This document shows positions 44,482 through 53,574 of a DNA stretch of 64,000 bases, piece after piece. Every line of letters begins with the position of its first letter. Position 1 is the stretch's first letter. The DNA comes from Candidatus Marithrix sp. Canyon 246. Lineage in GTDB: Bacteria > Pseudomonadota > Gammaproteobacteria > Beggiatoales > Beggiatoaceae. A model generated the notes under the pieces. It was not told where the DNA came from, ran no database searches, and saw only the letters and a program-made list of their open reading frames with translations. A program made the position numbers and the translations under genes. The stretch spans positions 1 to 64,000 of the forward strand of contig NZ_MCBX01000009.1 of the NCBI RefSeq assembly GCF_001723685.1, read 5' to 3'.

Positions 44482-47400
44482 TTATCCTTTAATCGTCAAC
44501 AAAGACTCCACCCACAAATTATTAATCTGTTCTGACAAACGATTCTGACTAAGCCGCTCTTGCAAATTATCAATATCCACAATATCCAATGGTTGATCTT
44601 GCCATGAGCAGGAAAATACCGCTTTAGTTCTTTCGCCAGTTTTCGGATCAATTTGCCATTGTAAGCATTGGGCGCATACGCCTTTTAGCATACACTGCAT
44701 TGGACCATGTATTGATGCTGTAAATTTCGGTGAATATTGCTTTAATATGCCTTTTCTAGCATCTTGTATTTTGCGTATCAACTTATAATCACCAACTATT
44801 ATAACACTAGTTACTTCTTCTAAGGCAATTGTTGAGTTGATTAGTACATCTAATAATTCACCAGTGGCACTATAATCTTGTGGACGATTTTTCTTAATCG
44901 GTTCACCTTCAGCAGTAATCCATACTATAGCGTCTGTTGCCGCTTCTAATTCTGATTGACGATAAATTTCATTTTGGTGTTGGAAGTTGCCAACATATAG
45001 GACTTTATTTCCTGCCTTTTTTAATGCAGGTGCCACTGTACGAATATCTGCCGCTGCCAAATTATTGCCAATTATCATAATGGTTTCGCCACCATTAGGA
45101 ATATTAGTTTTTGTTCCAGTTGGTCCCATTAATGAAATAGGGTCTCCGGGGCGAAAAATACTACACAGACGTGAACTTGCTCCTTGTTGCATTACCATTA
45201 ATGATATAGTACCTTTTTCTCGATCAATTCCAGCACAGCGCATCGCTAACGGTTCTGTTTGCAGGCGAGTATTTTCTATAATTGGTGCATAGGTTTCAAA
45301 GTTTTGGAGACGGAAAAATTGTCCGGGCTTATATTGTTGTGCCGCTAATGGGGCGCGAATTGTTAGTTCAATAATATTATCGCCATGATGCTGAATTTGT
45401 TCTATTTTGGTTTCTAAGTCGTCAAACCTGACAGGTTTTAAAAACCTGTCAGGTTTAATATGTTCAAGCGATTTCATAATATGTGGATAAGTGCGTTTAC
45501 CAGAAGCTACTGCTTTTACAACATTACCATGAAATGCTGGATGAGTATCACCAATAAATGTGACGCGAGCTTGTGAAGTAAATGGACCAAATTGTTTGTC
45601 TTTACAATTAGCAATATTTGAAACCGCTTCTAATTTACCATCTATATTTTCATAAGGCTGATATTGAAATAAGCCTTCGCGTTCAAATGAACCACGATGT
45701 TCAAATTCATAAGCAACATTAGGCTTAGCACCAGTGGCTACAAAAATCGCCTTTGCCGCTAATACAATTTCTTCATCACCACGCTGACAAACTAAGGCTT
45801 TTACATGTCCATATTTATCTAATTCGACCTTTTTAGGTTCAACAGACTCAGCATAAAAAATACCTTCCTCTAATGCTTTTGCGACTTCTTCATGATTACT
45901 TTTATAAGCAGGCGATTCTTGCATACTGCGTCTATAAGCAACAGTAACTCCACCCCATTTATGTATTAAACCTTGTATATCATCTGTGCTTTCCAATTGT
46001 TTTGCATGACTTAAAAATTCATCTAATATTTCAAGTGAAGCCGCATCTAAATGTTCACGAACTTTGCTACCTAATTTCTCATAACGAGCTTTAATTTTTT
46101 TAATTTGTACTAAATAATAAGCCTGAACCTCAGTCGCAGTATCAATTCCAGTCAAACCGCCACCAATTACCACTGCCGGTAAACGTACTTGTAAATTAGC
46201 CAAACTATCAGCTTTAGCGGCACCACTTAACTGTAAACTCATAAGAAAATCAGCCGCTTGACGCATTCCGGGGGCTAAACTATTTGGAATAGCTAAAGCT
46301 TGTGGTAAACCTGCACCAACCGCAATCGCAACATGGTCAAAACCTAATGACCATGCTTTTTCTACAGTTATAGTGCCACCAAACCGCACACCACCATAAA
46401 CTTGAAAATAAGGGCGACGTAATAAAGTTAAATAAATTAAACTTAAAAAATTTTTATCCCAACGTACTGTAATGCCATATTCAGCAACACCACCAAAGCC
46501 AGTTGTGATACGATTGTCTAATTCTGCTTTTAATTCAGAATAATTTCTGATAGGATGTTTAAGAAATTGATCTGGTAAGGGTTCAATTTTAAGTCCATCT
46601 ATACCTACAACGGCACAACCTTCCATTAACAGATGGTGTGCCAAGGTAAAACCAGCAGGGCCTAATCCGGCTATAAGGATTTTTAATCCATTATACGGTT
46701 TAGCAACCCATTGTTGTTGTCGCAGAGGATTCCAGCGAGTTAGTAAGTCATAAATTTCTACACCCCAAGGTAATTCTAAGACATCAGTAAGTACGCGGGT
46801 TTCAATTTGTGGAATATTTACAGGTTCTTGTTTTTGATAAATACAACTTTTCATGCAATCATTACATATGCGATGTCCAGTTACTGGGCACATAGGATTA
46901 TCTAACATCACCATAGCCAAAGCGGCAATGGTATTACCATCGCGTTTTAGTAGCTGCATTTCAGATATTTTTTCTTCTAATGGGCAGCCTGTAAGAGTAT
47001 TACCCAAAGGATCAGTTTTGAACCCTAAATCATATCGAGCTTTTTTTACTGGAAAACCTTTAGAACAGAAATCACCATCACGATCATGACAGTAAATACA
47101 ATAATTAATTTCATTTTCTACTTGCAGTAATGACATGCGCTGATCTGTTAATTTAAAATCTTGACGTTGGCGACGATGCTTTATTTCTGTAGTAGAAACT
47201 AATTTATTATGATCTATGGGTTGTGGTAAGCGGAAACTGACCCAATTTTGCACATAGGCTTGTGCATCTGGGTTAGTTAAGGCATGAACACACCATTGTG
47301 TAAGTTTTTCAATGTCATCCGCGTATGTTTCTTTATCAGCTAAATATTGTTGCCCTAATTGCGCAACAGTTAATTCACTGATAACAGGTAACTGTTCATT

Positions 47401-47784
47401 TAACCATTTTGTTAATGTGGTAAAGTTGTTTTCTAATGATTTTTTCAAACGTCGTCGTGCGCGACGCAGTACAAACCATTTTTTAAAATAAAAAATTGGA
47501 TTATTTACATTAGTTTGCTGGCGTGAGCCTTGCATTTCTTTAGAAATGTCGAAAAACTCAACCAAAAAAACTTCTAGTGTTTTTGCACAATCTATCAGTA
47601 ATTCGCTCAATTCTACAGTTGTAAAGCTGTGTTGCTCATGACGATAAGCCAGTAAATCAATATATCTTGCAGGATTTTCAGCCTTTAAATAATTTAAAAA
47701 CTGTTGATCGATACTATAAAGTGTATCTGGTTCAAACATTTTAGTAAAAGTAAAATCACTAAAATTCATTTTTATTGTAGGCAT
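44482..47784 (-). CDS. NfnB-NfnA-like fused flavoprotein oxidoreductase (intact copy)
   Basis: A 1,100-residue protein. Residues 1-210 are helical and unassigned. Cys 229, 232, 240, 267 and Cys 299, 307, 310, 314 could bind Fe-S clusters, as in the N-terminus of GltD/NfnB. Two dinucleotide-binding sites follow (AGLGPAG ~372-378; VVIGGGLTGIDTA further on), typical of the GltD-like FAD/NAD(P) module. The C-terminal ~300 residues resemble PyrK/NfnA: YKPGQFFRLQNFE, then GPTGTKTN, and a [2Fe-2S] motif CMLKGVCAQC with a distal Cys. A likely role is electron transfer between NAD(P)H and ferredoxin or a related carrier. At least six decayed copies lie upstream on the window. It is divergent from trxA (30 bp). 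Confidence 0.8.
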   Translation of the reverse strand: MPTIKMNFSDFTFTKMFEPDTLYSIDQQFLNYLKAENPARYIDLLAYRHEQHSFTTVELSELLIDCAKTLEVFLVEFFDISKEMQGSRQQTNVNNPIFYFKKWFVLRRARRRLKKSLENNFTTLTKWLNEQLPVISELTVAQLGQQYLADKETYADDIEKLTQWCVHALTNPDAQAYVQNWVSFRLPQPIDHNKLVSTTEIKHRRQRQDFKLTDQRMSLLQVENEINYCIYCHDRDGDFCSKGFPVKKARYDLGFKTDPLGNTLTGCPLEEKISEMQLLKRDGNTIAALAMVMLDNPMCPVTGHRICNDCMKSCIYQKQEPVNIPQIETRVLTDVLELPWGVEIYDLLTRWNPLRQQQWVAKPYNGLKILIAGLGPAGFTLAHHLLMEGCAVVGIDGLKIEPLPDQFLKHPIRNYSELKAELDNRITTGFGGVAEYGITVRWDKNFLSLIYLTLLRRPYFQVYGGVRFGGTITVEKAWSLGFDHVAIAVGAGLPQALAIPNSLAPGMRQAADFLMSLQLSGAAKADSLANLQVRLPAVVIGGGLTGIDTATEVQAYYLVQIKKIKARYEKLGSKVREHLDAASLEILDEFLSHAKQLESTDDIQGLIHKWGGVTVAYRRSMQESPAYKSNHEEVAKALEEGIFYAESVEPKKVELDKYGHVKALVCQRGDEEIVLAAKAIFVATGAKPNVAYEFEHRGSFEREGLFQYQPYENIDGKLEAVSNIANCKDKQFGPFTSQARVTFIGDTHPAFHGNVVKAVASGKRTYPHIMKSLEHIKPDRFLKPVRFDDLETKIEQIQHHGDNIIELTIRAPLAAQQYKPGQFFRLQNFETYAPIIENTRLQTEPLAMRCAGIDREKGTISLMVMQQGASSRLCSIFRPGDPISLMGPTGTKTNIPNGGETIMIIGNNLAAADIRTVAPALKKAGNKVLYVGNFQHQNEIYRQSELEAATDAIVWITAEGEPIKKNRPQDYSATGELLDVLINSTIALEEVTSVIIVGDYKLIRKIQDARKGILKQYSPKFTASIHGPMQCMLKGVCAQCLQWQIDPKTGERTKAVFSCSWQDQPLDIVDIDNLQERLSQNRLSEQINNLWVESLLTIKG
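45424..45456. repeat. In-frame CCTGACAGG palindrome within the intact oxidoreductase gene
   Basis: AAACCTGACAGG and CCTGTCAGGTTT flank a TTTTAAAAA core. It encodes part of KPDRFLKPVRFDD without breaking the frame. Copy F at 39375-39389 has only AAACCTGTCAGGTTT and encodes KPDRFDD, so 18 bp (six codons) are optional. Confidence 0.8.
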
Positions 47785-47814
47785 AATTATTAATTATTCA
47801 ATTTAGGAAATATT

Positions 47815-48141
47815 ATGAATGAACATATCATCGAAGTGACAGATGGTTCTTTTGAAGAAGATGTACTCAAATCTGAAATACCAGTATTAGTTGATTATTG
47901 GGCTGACTGGTGTAGCCCATGCAAACAGATTGCCCCAATCTTAGATGATGTTGCTTCAGAATATGTAGGTAAAGTCAAAATTGCCAAGTTAAATATTGAT
48001 GACAATCCTAAAACACCTGTTAAATATGGTGTGCGTGGTATTCCTACCTTAATTTTATTTAAAAACGGTGAACTTGAAGCAACTAAAGTTGGTGCGCTTT
48101 CTAAATCACAATTAACAGCATTTTTAGATAGTAATTCATAG
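47815..48141 (+). CDS. trxA: Thioredoxin 1
   Basis: A 108-residue thioredoxin with active site WCSPCK (32-37) in place of the usual WCGPC, and cis-Pro in [11 protein letters not shown]. It reduces protein disulfides in the cytoplasm. AGGAAAT just before the ATG fits a Shine-Dalgarno. The next gene is rho, the order found in E. coli. The Ser for Gly change in the active site is known in some thioredoxins and may alter redox potential. Confidence 0.92.
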   Translation: MNEHIIEVTDGSFEEDVLKSEIPVLVDYWADWCSPCKQIAPILDDVASEYVGKVKIAKLNIDDNPKTPVKYGVRGIPTLILFKNGELEATKVGALSKSQLTAFLDSNS

Positions 48142-48162
48142 AATTCCATTCCTCTATTCTCG

Positions 48163-48177
48163 CCCACATCTTGTGGG
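48163..48177. terminator. Short stem-loop between trxA and rho
   Basis: CCCACA (48163-48168), a 3-base loop, TGTGGG (48172-48177), followed by TATTAAAAAT. It has no proper T-tract, so it is a weak terminator or attenuator-like hairpin in the rho leader. Confidence 0.4.
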
Positions 48178-48222
48178 TATTAAAAATATCTTTCCGCTTA
48201 TACCCCCTTTAATCATATGATT

Positions 48223-49479
48223 ATGAATCTAACAGAATTAAAAAAACAATCCGCCGCTGAACTAATGTCATTAGCTCAGTCTTTAAATTTAGAAGGAACT
48301 GCACGCTCCCGTAAACAAGATATAATCTTTGCTTTGTTAAAAGCACATGCTAAAAAGGGTGAAGATATTTTTGGTGATGGCGTATTAGAAATTTTACAAG
48401 ATGGTTTTGGTTTCTTACGCTCTGCCGATAGTTCTTATTTGGCTGGACCTGATGATATTTATGTTTCTCCAAGCCAAATACGCAGATTTAGTTTACGTAC
48501 TGGTGATACCATTTCTGGTAAAATTCGCCCACCAAAAGAAGGTGAACGCTATTTTGCTTTATTAAAAGTCAATGAAATTAATTTTGAAGCACCTGAGTTA
48601 GCCAGAAATAAAGTTTTATTTGAAAATCTAACCCCGTTATTTGCTAATAAACGATTTGAATTGGAAGTGGGTAATGGTAGCACTGAAGATTTAACTCCAC
48701 GTATAATTGATCTAGCGGCACCAATTGGTAAAGGGCAACGTGGTTTGATCGTTTCACCGCCTAAGTCTGGTAAGACTATGATGTTGCAAAATATCGCTCA
48801 GTCTCTTGCGATTAATCATCCAGAGTGTTATTTAATTGTATTGTTAATTGATGAACGCCCTGAAGAAGTGACAGAGATGATACGTTCAGTGCGTGGTGAG
48901 GTGGTTTCAAGTACTTTTGATGAACCTGCTACTCGTCATGTACAAGTGGCTGAAATGGTTATTGAAAAGGCTAAACGTTTAGTTGAGCATAAAAAAGATG
49001 TGGTCATTTTATTGGATTCGATTACTCGTTTAGCTCGCGCTTATAATACTGTAGTGCCTAGTTCAGGTAAAGTGCTTACTGGTGGGGTTGATGCTAATGC
49101 TTTACATCGCCCTAAACGTTTTTTTGGTGCAGCGCGTAATGTTGAAGAAGGTGGAAGTTTAACTATTATTGCTACAGCTTTAATTGATACAGGATCACGT
49201 ATGGATGATGTGATTTATGAGGAATTTAAGGGAACAGGTAATAATGAAATTCATCTTGATCGTAAGATTGCTGAAAAACGTATTTATCCTGCCATTAATA
49301 TTAACCGTTCAGGCACTCGCCGTGAAGAATTACTTATCCCAGCCGACAAGTTACAAAAAATATGGATATTAAGAAAAATTCTGCATTCAAAAGATGAAAT
49401 CAGTGCGATGGAATTTTTATTAGATCCTCTTAAAGTCACTAAAACTAATAATGAATTTTTTGATTCTATGAAACGATAA
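48223..49479 (+). CDS. rho: Transcription termination factor Rho
   Basis: A 418-residue hexameric RNA helicase. ATG 48223 gives the conserved [15 protein letters not shown]; an ATG two codons earlier is less likely. The RNA-binding cold-shock-like domain ([24 protein letters not shown]), Walker [25 protein letters not shown] (Walker B) and the Q/R-loops ([16 protein letters not shown]) are intact. Its length matches E. coli Rho. Confidence 0.97.
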   Translation: MNLTELKKQSAAELMSLAQSLNLEGTARSRKQDIIFALLKAHAKKGEDIFGDGVLEILQDGFGFLRSADSSYLAGPDDIYVSPSQIRRFSLRTGDTISGKIRPPKEGERYFALLKVNEINFEAPELARNKVLFENLTPLFANKRFELEVGNGSTEDLTPRIIDLAAPIGKGQRGLIVSPPKSGKTMMLQNIAQSLAINHPECYLIVLLIDERPEEVTEMIRSVRGEVVSSTFDEPATRHVQVAEMVIEKAKRLVEHKKDVVILLDSITRLARAYNTVVPSSGKVLTGGVDANALHRPKRFFGAARNVEEGGSLTIIATALIDTGSRMDDVIYEEFKGTGNNEIHLDRKIAEKRIYPAININRSGTRREELLIPADKLQKIWILRKILHSKDEISAMEFLLDPLKVTKTNNEFFDSMKR

Positions 49480-49484
49480 TAACA

Positions 49485-50339
49485 ATGGCTGTTGAATCAG
49501 TAGTTTCAGTTATTATTGTCAATTTTAATGCTGGTAAACTGTTAAGCCAATGTGTCAATTCTGTATTAGCTTCTAATATTCCAGTATCTATCTATATAAT
49601 AGATAATGCCTCTCAAGACAATAGCTTAAAATATTTAGAAGCTGTTTTTGATAAAATAAAACTGATTAAAAATAGCAGTAATCTCGGTTTTGCACGCGCT
49701 GCTAATCAGGTTTTAGCTGATACTATTAAGAGTAAATATTTATTATTCCTTAATCCTGATTGTGTAATTCAGCCTGATACTATAGGTAAATTTGTAGCTG
49801 TAATGGATAAAAATCCACAAGCTGGTATGGCTGGTTGTGTGGTACGAAATCCTGATGGTTCTGAACAACGCAGTAGTAGGCGCAGTGTACCCACACCGTG
49901 GCGAACTATTATTCAAGTATTTCATTTAAATAAATTTTTTCAAAGTTTCTTATTAACAAATCAAGAATTACCCACACAACCAATTGCAATTGAAGGCATA
50001 TCTGGTTCTTGCATGTTTGTAAGACGTACAGCCTTAGATATTGTAGGTGCAATGGATGAAACTTACTTCTTACATTGCGAAGATTTAGATTGGTTCATGC
50101 GTTTTGGTGCTAAAAATTTTAGTATTTTGTTTATTCCTAATATAGAAATAGTACATTTTAAAGGGGTTTGTAGTAGCAAAAATCCAATTAAAGTGGAATG
50201 GTATAAACATCGAGGTATGGTAAAATTTTATAGAAAATTTTTTAGACACAAATATCCGTTTATAGTTTTTTGGGGAGTGATAACAATGGTATGGTTACGT
50301 TTTATAGGTGTCGCAATTAGACAGTTATTTAAAAAATGA
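49485..50339 (+). CDS. Family 2 glycosyltransferase
   Basis: A 284-residue GT-A enzyme: VSVIIVNFNAGKLLSQCV at the N-terminus, LFLNPDCVI (DxD-like acid), GSCMFVRRTALDIVGAMDE and YFLHCEDLDWFMRF (acceptor/catalytic ED). It resembles rhamnosyltransferase-type (WbbL-like) enzymes. A C-terminal hydrophobic stretch (YPFIVFWGVITMVWL) may dock it to the membrane. It starts 5 bp after rho and overlaps mutL (ATGA), which places a glycan enzyme in an information-processing operon. Confidence 0.85.
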   Translation: MAVESVVSVIIVNFNAGKLLSQCVNSVLASNIPVSIYIIDNASQDNSLKYLEAVFDKIKLIKNSSNLGFARAANQVLADTIKSKYLLFLNPDCVIQPDTIGKFVAVMDKNPQAGMAGCVVRNPDGSEQRSSRRSVPTPWRTIIQVFHLNKFFQSFLLTNQELPTQPIAIEGISGSCMFVRRTALDIVGAMDETYFLHCEDLDWFMRFGAKNFSILFIPNIEIVHFKGVCSSKNPIKVEWYKHRGMVKFYRKFFRHKYPFIVFWGVITMVWLRFIGVAIRQLFKK

Positions 50340-52006
50340 TTGATCAAAATATTCCTTCTATTCAAGCTTTATCCTCATTAGTAGCTAAACAAATTGCCGC
50401 AGGTGAAATGGTTGATCGCCCTGCTTCCGCCTTAAAGGAATTAGTAGAAAATAGTTTAGATGCTAAAGCTGATAATATTGAAGTTCAAGTTGAGCAAGGT
50501 GGAATTGCTTTAATAAAGGTGCGGGATAATGGTTTTGGAATTCGCCCAGATGAATTATCTTTTGCCTTACATCGACACACTACTAGTAAGATTAGAAATT
50601 TAGAAGATTTACATAATCTAAATAGTTTAGGCTTTCGCGGTGAAGCTTTAGCAAGTATCGCTTCAATTTCACGATTAACTTTAAGTTCACGTTTTTGTCA
50701 AAATGATATTGGATATTCCATATATTTAGATGGGCAAGAAAAACCGACTAAGGCAACAGCTATAGCTCATTTAGTTGGAACTACAGTTGAAGTACGTGAT
50801 TTTTTTTATAATACCCCGGCAAGAAGAAAGTTTTTGCGCCGCGAAAAAACTGAATTTGCGCATATATATGAAATTATGAAGCGTCTAGCTTTAGGTAATT
50901 TTCATATTAACTTTAAATTAAGCCATAATAATAAAGCATTAATACTAGTAAAATCAGCCTTAACTGAGGCGCAAAAATTACAACGATTAAGTTTATTATG
51001 TGGTATTGAATTTGTAGAACATTTATTAACAGTCAATAAGCTTAGTAGCAATATTAAGCTATCAGGTTGGATAAGCCAGCCAACTTTTTCACGTAGTCAA
51101 GCCGATTCACAATATTTTTTTATTAATGGGCGTTTTGTTCGTGATAAATTAATCACTCATGCTATACATCAAGCTTATAAGGATGTATTATATGGAACTC
51201 GTTATCCTGCTTATGTATTGTATTTGAACATTGATCCTAGTGAGATAGATGTTAATGTACATCCAACGAAGAATGAAGTACGTTTTGCTAAAGCTGAATT
51301 TGTATATAACTTTTTAATAGAGAGTTTAAAAGCTAAACTAGCTAAAACTTCACCGGGTAATAAATCATTAAAAATTCAAGAAACTCACCAAACTTATCAA
51401 ACTAGCACTAAAAATTCAGCAGCTCCAGCTTTGGGTTATGCAGTCGCACAATTAGCAGGTATTTACATTTTAGCTGAAAATTCACAAGGATTAATAGTAG
51501 TAGATATGCACGCAGCTCATGAACGCATTAGCTATGAAAAGATGAAATCTGCTTATTTAAGCAATACAATAACTGCACAAATATTATTAGTACCAGAGTG
51601 TATTTCAGTCAGTGAACAAGAAGCGGATATATACGAGCAACATATTGAAATTTTTAACAAATTAGGATTTGATATTAATCGCGCTGGCAAAGAAATGTTG
51701 CTAGTACGTCAAGTACCTAATTTATTGCTGGAAGCCAATATCACAACTTTAGTACGGGATGTATTAGCAGATTTATTAGGTTTTGGAGTAAGTTCAAGAT
51801 TAGAAGAATCTATGCAAGAAATTTTATCTACATTATCTTGTCATACAGCGATACGAGCGAAACGACAATTAAGCATCAAAGAAATGAATGCTTTATTACG
51901 AGAAATGGAACAAACAGAACGCAGTAATCAATGTAATCACGGGCGCCCTACGTGGATGCAAGTTAGTATAAAAGATCTGGATAGTTTCTTTTTACGTGGA
52001 CGTTAG
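50336..52006 (+). CDS. mutL: DNA mismatch repair protein MutL with endonuclease motif
   Basis: A 556-residue protein. The GHKL ATPase domain is complete: ELVENSLDAKADNIEV, DNGFGI, GFRGEALASIASIS. The C-terminal domain carries DMHAAHERISYE (390-401), which fits the DQHAx2Ex4E endonuclease motif with Met for Gln, and CNHGRPT near the end. MutL proteins with this motif nick DNA themselves, in organisms lacking MutH. The linker between the two domains is short. It is coupled to the upstream gene by ATGA. Confidence 0.93.
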   Translation: MIDQNIPSIQALSSLVAKQIAAGEMVDRPASALKELVENSLDAKADNIEVQVEQGGIALIKVRDNGFGIRPDELSFALHRHTTSKIRNLEDLHNLNSLGFRGEALASIASISRLTLSSRFCQNDIGYSIYLDGQEKPTKATAIAHLVGTTVEVRDFFYNTPARRKFLRREKTEFAHIYEIMKRLALGNFHINFKLSHNNKALILVKSALTEAQKLQRLSLLCGIEFVEHLLTVNKLSSNIKLSGWISQPTFSRSQADSQYFFINGRFVRDKLITHAIHQAYKDVLYGTRYPAYVLYLNIDPSEIDVNVHPTKNEVRFAKAEFVYNFLIESLKAKLAKTSPGNKSLKIQETHQTYQTSTKNSAAPALGYAVAQLAGIYILAENSQGLIVVDMHAAHERISYEKMKSAYLSNTITAQILLVPECISVSEQEADIYEQHIEIFNKLGFDINRAGKEMLLVRQVPNLLLEANITTLVRDVLADLLGFGVSSRLEESMQEILSTLSCHTAIRAKRQLSIKEMNALLREMEQTERSNQCNHGRPTWMQVSIKDLDSFFLRGR

Positions 52007-52017
52007 AAAATTATTTT

Positions 52018-52341
52018 ATGAGAATAAAAACATATATTATAGGACGCAGCAAACAAGCTGATATTATCATTGACGAAACAGAAACATCTGTCAGCAATCT
52101 ACATTTAGAACTTACAGTAGATAGCAAAGGCAAATATTATGTAACTGATCGTAAAAGTACTAACGGCAGTTATCGTAAACATGGTGGGCGTTGGATAGCA
52201 ATTGAACAATCTTATGTTAGCTCAGATGATCGTTTATTATTGGGTAAATATTTAACCTCAGTAGAATACTTATTATCCAAGCATTCAATTAAAGCGGCGC
52301 GTAATCCTGAAACTGGTGATATTATTGCAGGAATATCCTAG
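52018..52341 (+). CDS. FHA-domain protein (short)
   Basis: A 107-residue protein consisting of one forkhead-associated domain: IIGRSKQADIIIDE (GR-S), SVSNLHLELTVD (SxxH) and TDRKSTNGSYRKHGGRW (NG). FHA domains bind phosphothreonine peptides. It starts 11 bp after mutL and heads a four-gene signalling cluster. Confidence 0.85.
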   Translation: MRIKTYIIGRSKQADIIIDETETSVSNLHLELTVDSKGKYYVTDRKSTNGSYRKHGGRWIAIEQSYVSSDDRLLLGKYLTSVEYLLSKHSIKAARNPETGDIIAGIS

Positions 52342-52361
52342 ATTTAACAGGAGAATATATA

Positions 52362-52799
52362 ATGCCTATTTTTCGTGGTTTAGATGGTGAAGTAAAACAA
52401 CAAAATAATGATGATGAAGAACTTATTACTCGCCAAATTATTAAAGACACTATAGATGATGATGATGATCCAAATACCCGTGTAATGTTTAAAGGTTCTT
52501 CTTCTTCAAAAGAAGAAAAAGAAGATCCTATTGTAGGATGGTTAGTAATTGTAAAGGGAAAAGGTAAAACTAATGCTCTAACTTTAGGTTATGGAATGAA
52601 TAGCATAAGGCGTAGCCCAGATGAACGTATTAGCATCAACTTTGGTGATGAACAAATATCACGTAATAAACATGCTGTTATTACATATGATCCTCGTGGG
52701 CGTAAATTCTATGTACAACATGGCGGTGGTAAAAACTTAACCTATTTAGGTGATCAAGTGGAGAAGATTTCGATTGGCAACAAAACACGTAATAACTGA
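52362..52799 (+). CDS. FHA-domain protein with acidic N-terminus
   Basis: A 145-residue protein. The first ~60 residues are acidic and contain Thr in EELITRQIIKDTIDDDDDPN and NTRVMF, potential phospho-acceptors. Residues ~60-140 form an FHA domain (YGMNSIRRSPDERISI, ISRNKHAVITYDPRGRKFYV). The arrangement recalls FHA proteins that are themselves kinase substrates. AGGAG lies upstream. Its end overlaps the phosphatase gene. Confidence 0.75.
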   Translation: MPIFRGLDGEVKQQNNDDEELITRQIIKDTIDDDDDPNTRVMFKGSSSSKEEKEDPIVGWLVIVKGKGKTNALTLGYGMNSIRRSPDERISINFGDEQISRNKHAVITYDPRGRKFYVQHGGGKNLTYLGDQVEKISIGNKTRNN

Positions 52800-53571
52800 A
52801 GAACAATATGCTGGAGATCGGATTCAAGGCAAACGACAATATCAACAAGATGATTTTGGATTTGATAATAGTCGTGTCAACGATTTCCTAATGATTTTAG
52901 CAGATGGAATGGGCGGACATTCTGGTGGAGATATTGCAAGTGATCAGGTAGTTACCACTTTTATGGACACTTTTCGTAATGCTAATGGCACTGTAGGAGA
53001 ACGATTATTTGAAGCATTAGAAGCAAGTAATCAAGCAATAGCTGCTTACACAAAAAAACATCCTAAGTTAATGGGTATGGGTAGCACCTTAGTAGCAGTT
53101 GTGATCAAGAAAAATACAATCCAATGGATTAGCGTTGGTGATTCACCGTTATGGCTTTATAGTAACGGTGAATTAAGCCGTTTAAATGCAGACCATTCGA
53201 TGAAACCCATATTAGAACAAGAAGTTAAACAAGGAACACTGACAGTTGAAGAAGCGGCACAACATCCAGATCGTAATATGTTACGTTCCGCAGTAGTTGG
53301 AACATATATAAAATATATTGACCAATCACTACAAGCATTAGAATTATCTCCCGGAGATATAATTTTATCAGGCAGCGATGGCATAGAAACATTATCTGAA
53401 ACAGAAATAAGTCAAATATTCAAAAAACCTGTAGCAGCAAAAAAGATGGTGAAGAAATTACTGAATGCTGTAGAGAAAAAAAACAAACGCTATCAAGATA
53501 ATGCTACTGCTTTAATTGTTACTATTCCTAAAAAACCTAATTTTTTTAAGAGGTTATTTAACCTAACTTAA
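52774..53571 (+). CDS. PP2C-family serine/threonine phosphatase
   Basis: A ~265-residue PPM/PP2C phosphatase with RQYQQDDFGF (first Asp pair), LADGMGGHSGGDIAS (metal-binding DGMGGH), GMGSTLVAVVI, WISVGDSPLWLY, SGSDGIETL and YQDNATALIV. There is no ATG; TTG 52774 with GGAG 10 bases upstream is preferred, and GTG 52750 is the alternative. It should dephosphorylate Ser/Thr residues recognised by the neighbouring FHA proteins. No kinase gene is present in the window. Confidence 0.87.
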   Translation: MATKHVITEEQYAGDRIQGKRQYQQDDFGFDNSRVNDFLMILADGMGGHSGGDIASDQVVTTFMDTFRNANGTVGERLFEALEASNQAIAAYTKKHPKLMGMGSTLVAVVIKKNTIQWISVGDSPLWLYSNGELSRLNADHSMKPILEQEVKQGTLTVEEAAQHPDRNMLRSAVVGTYIKYIDQSLQALELSPGDIILSGSDGIETLSETEISQIFKKPVAAKKMVKKLLNAVEKKNKRYQDNATALIVTIPKKPNFFKRLFNLT

Positions 53572-53574
53572 TTA

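Noticed and set aside
23958..47784. CRISPR array or tandem repeat as the explanation for the recurring sequence
   Set aside because: The recurring units are hundreds to thousands of bases long, differ by deletions and match one protein-coding gene, so they are gene relics.
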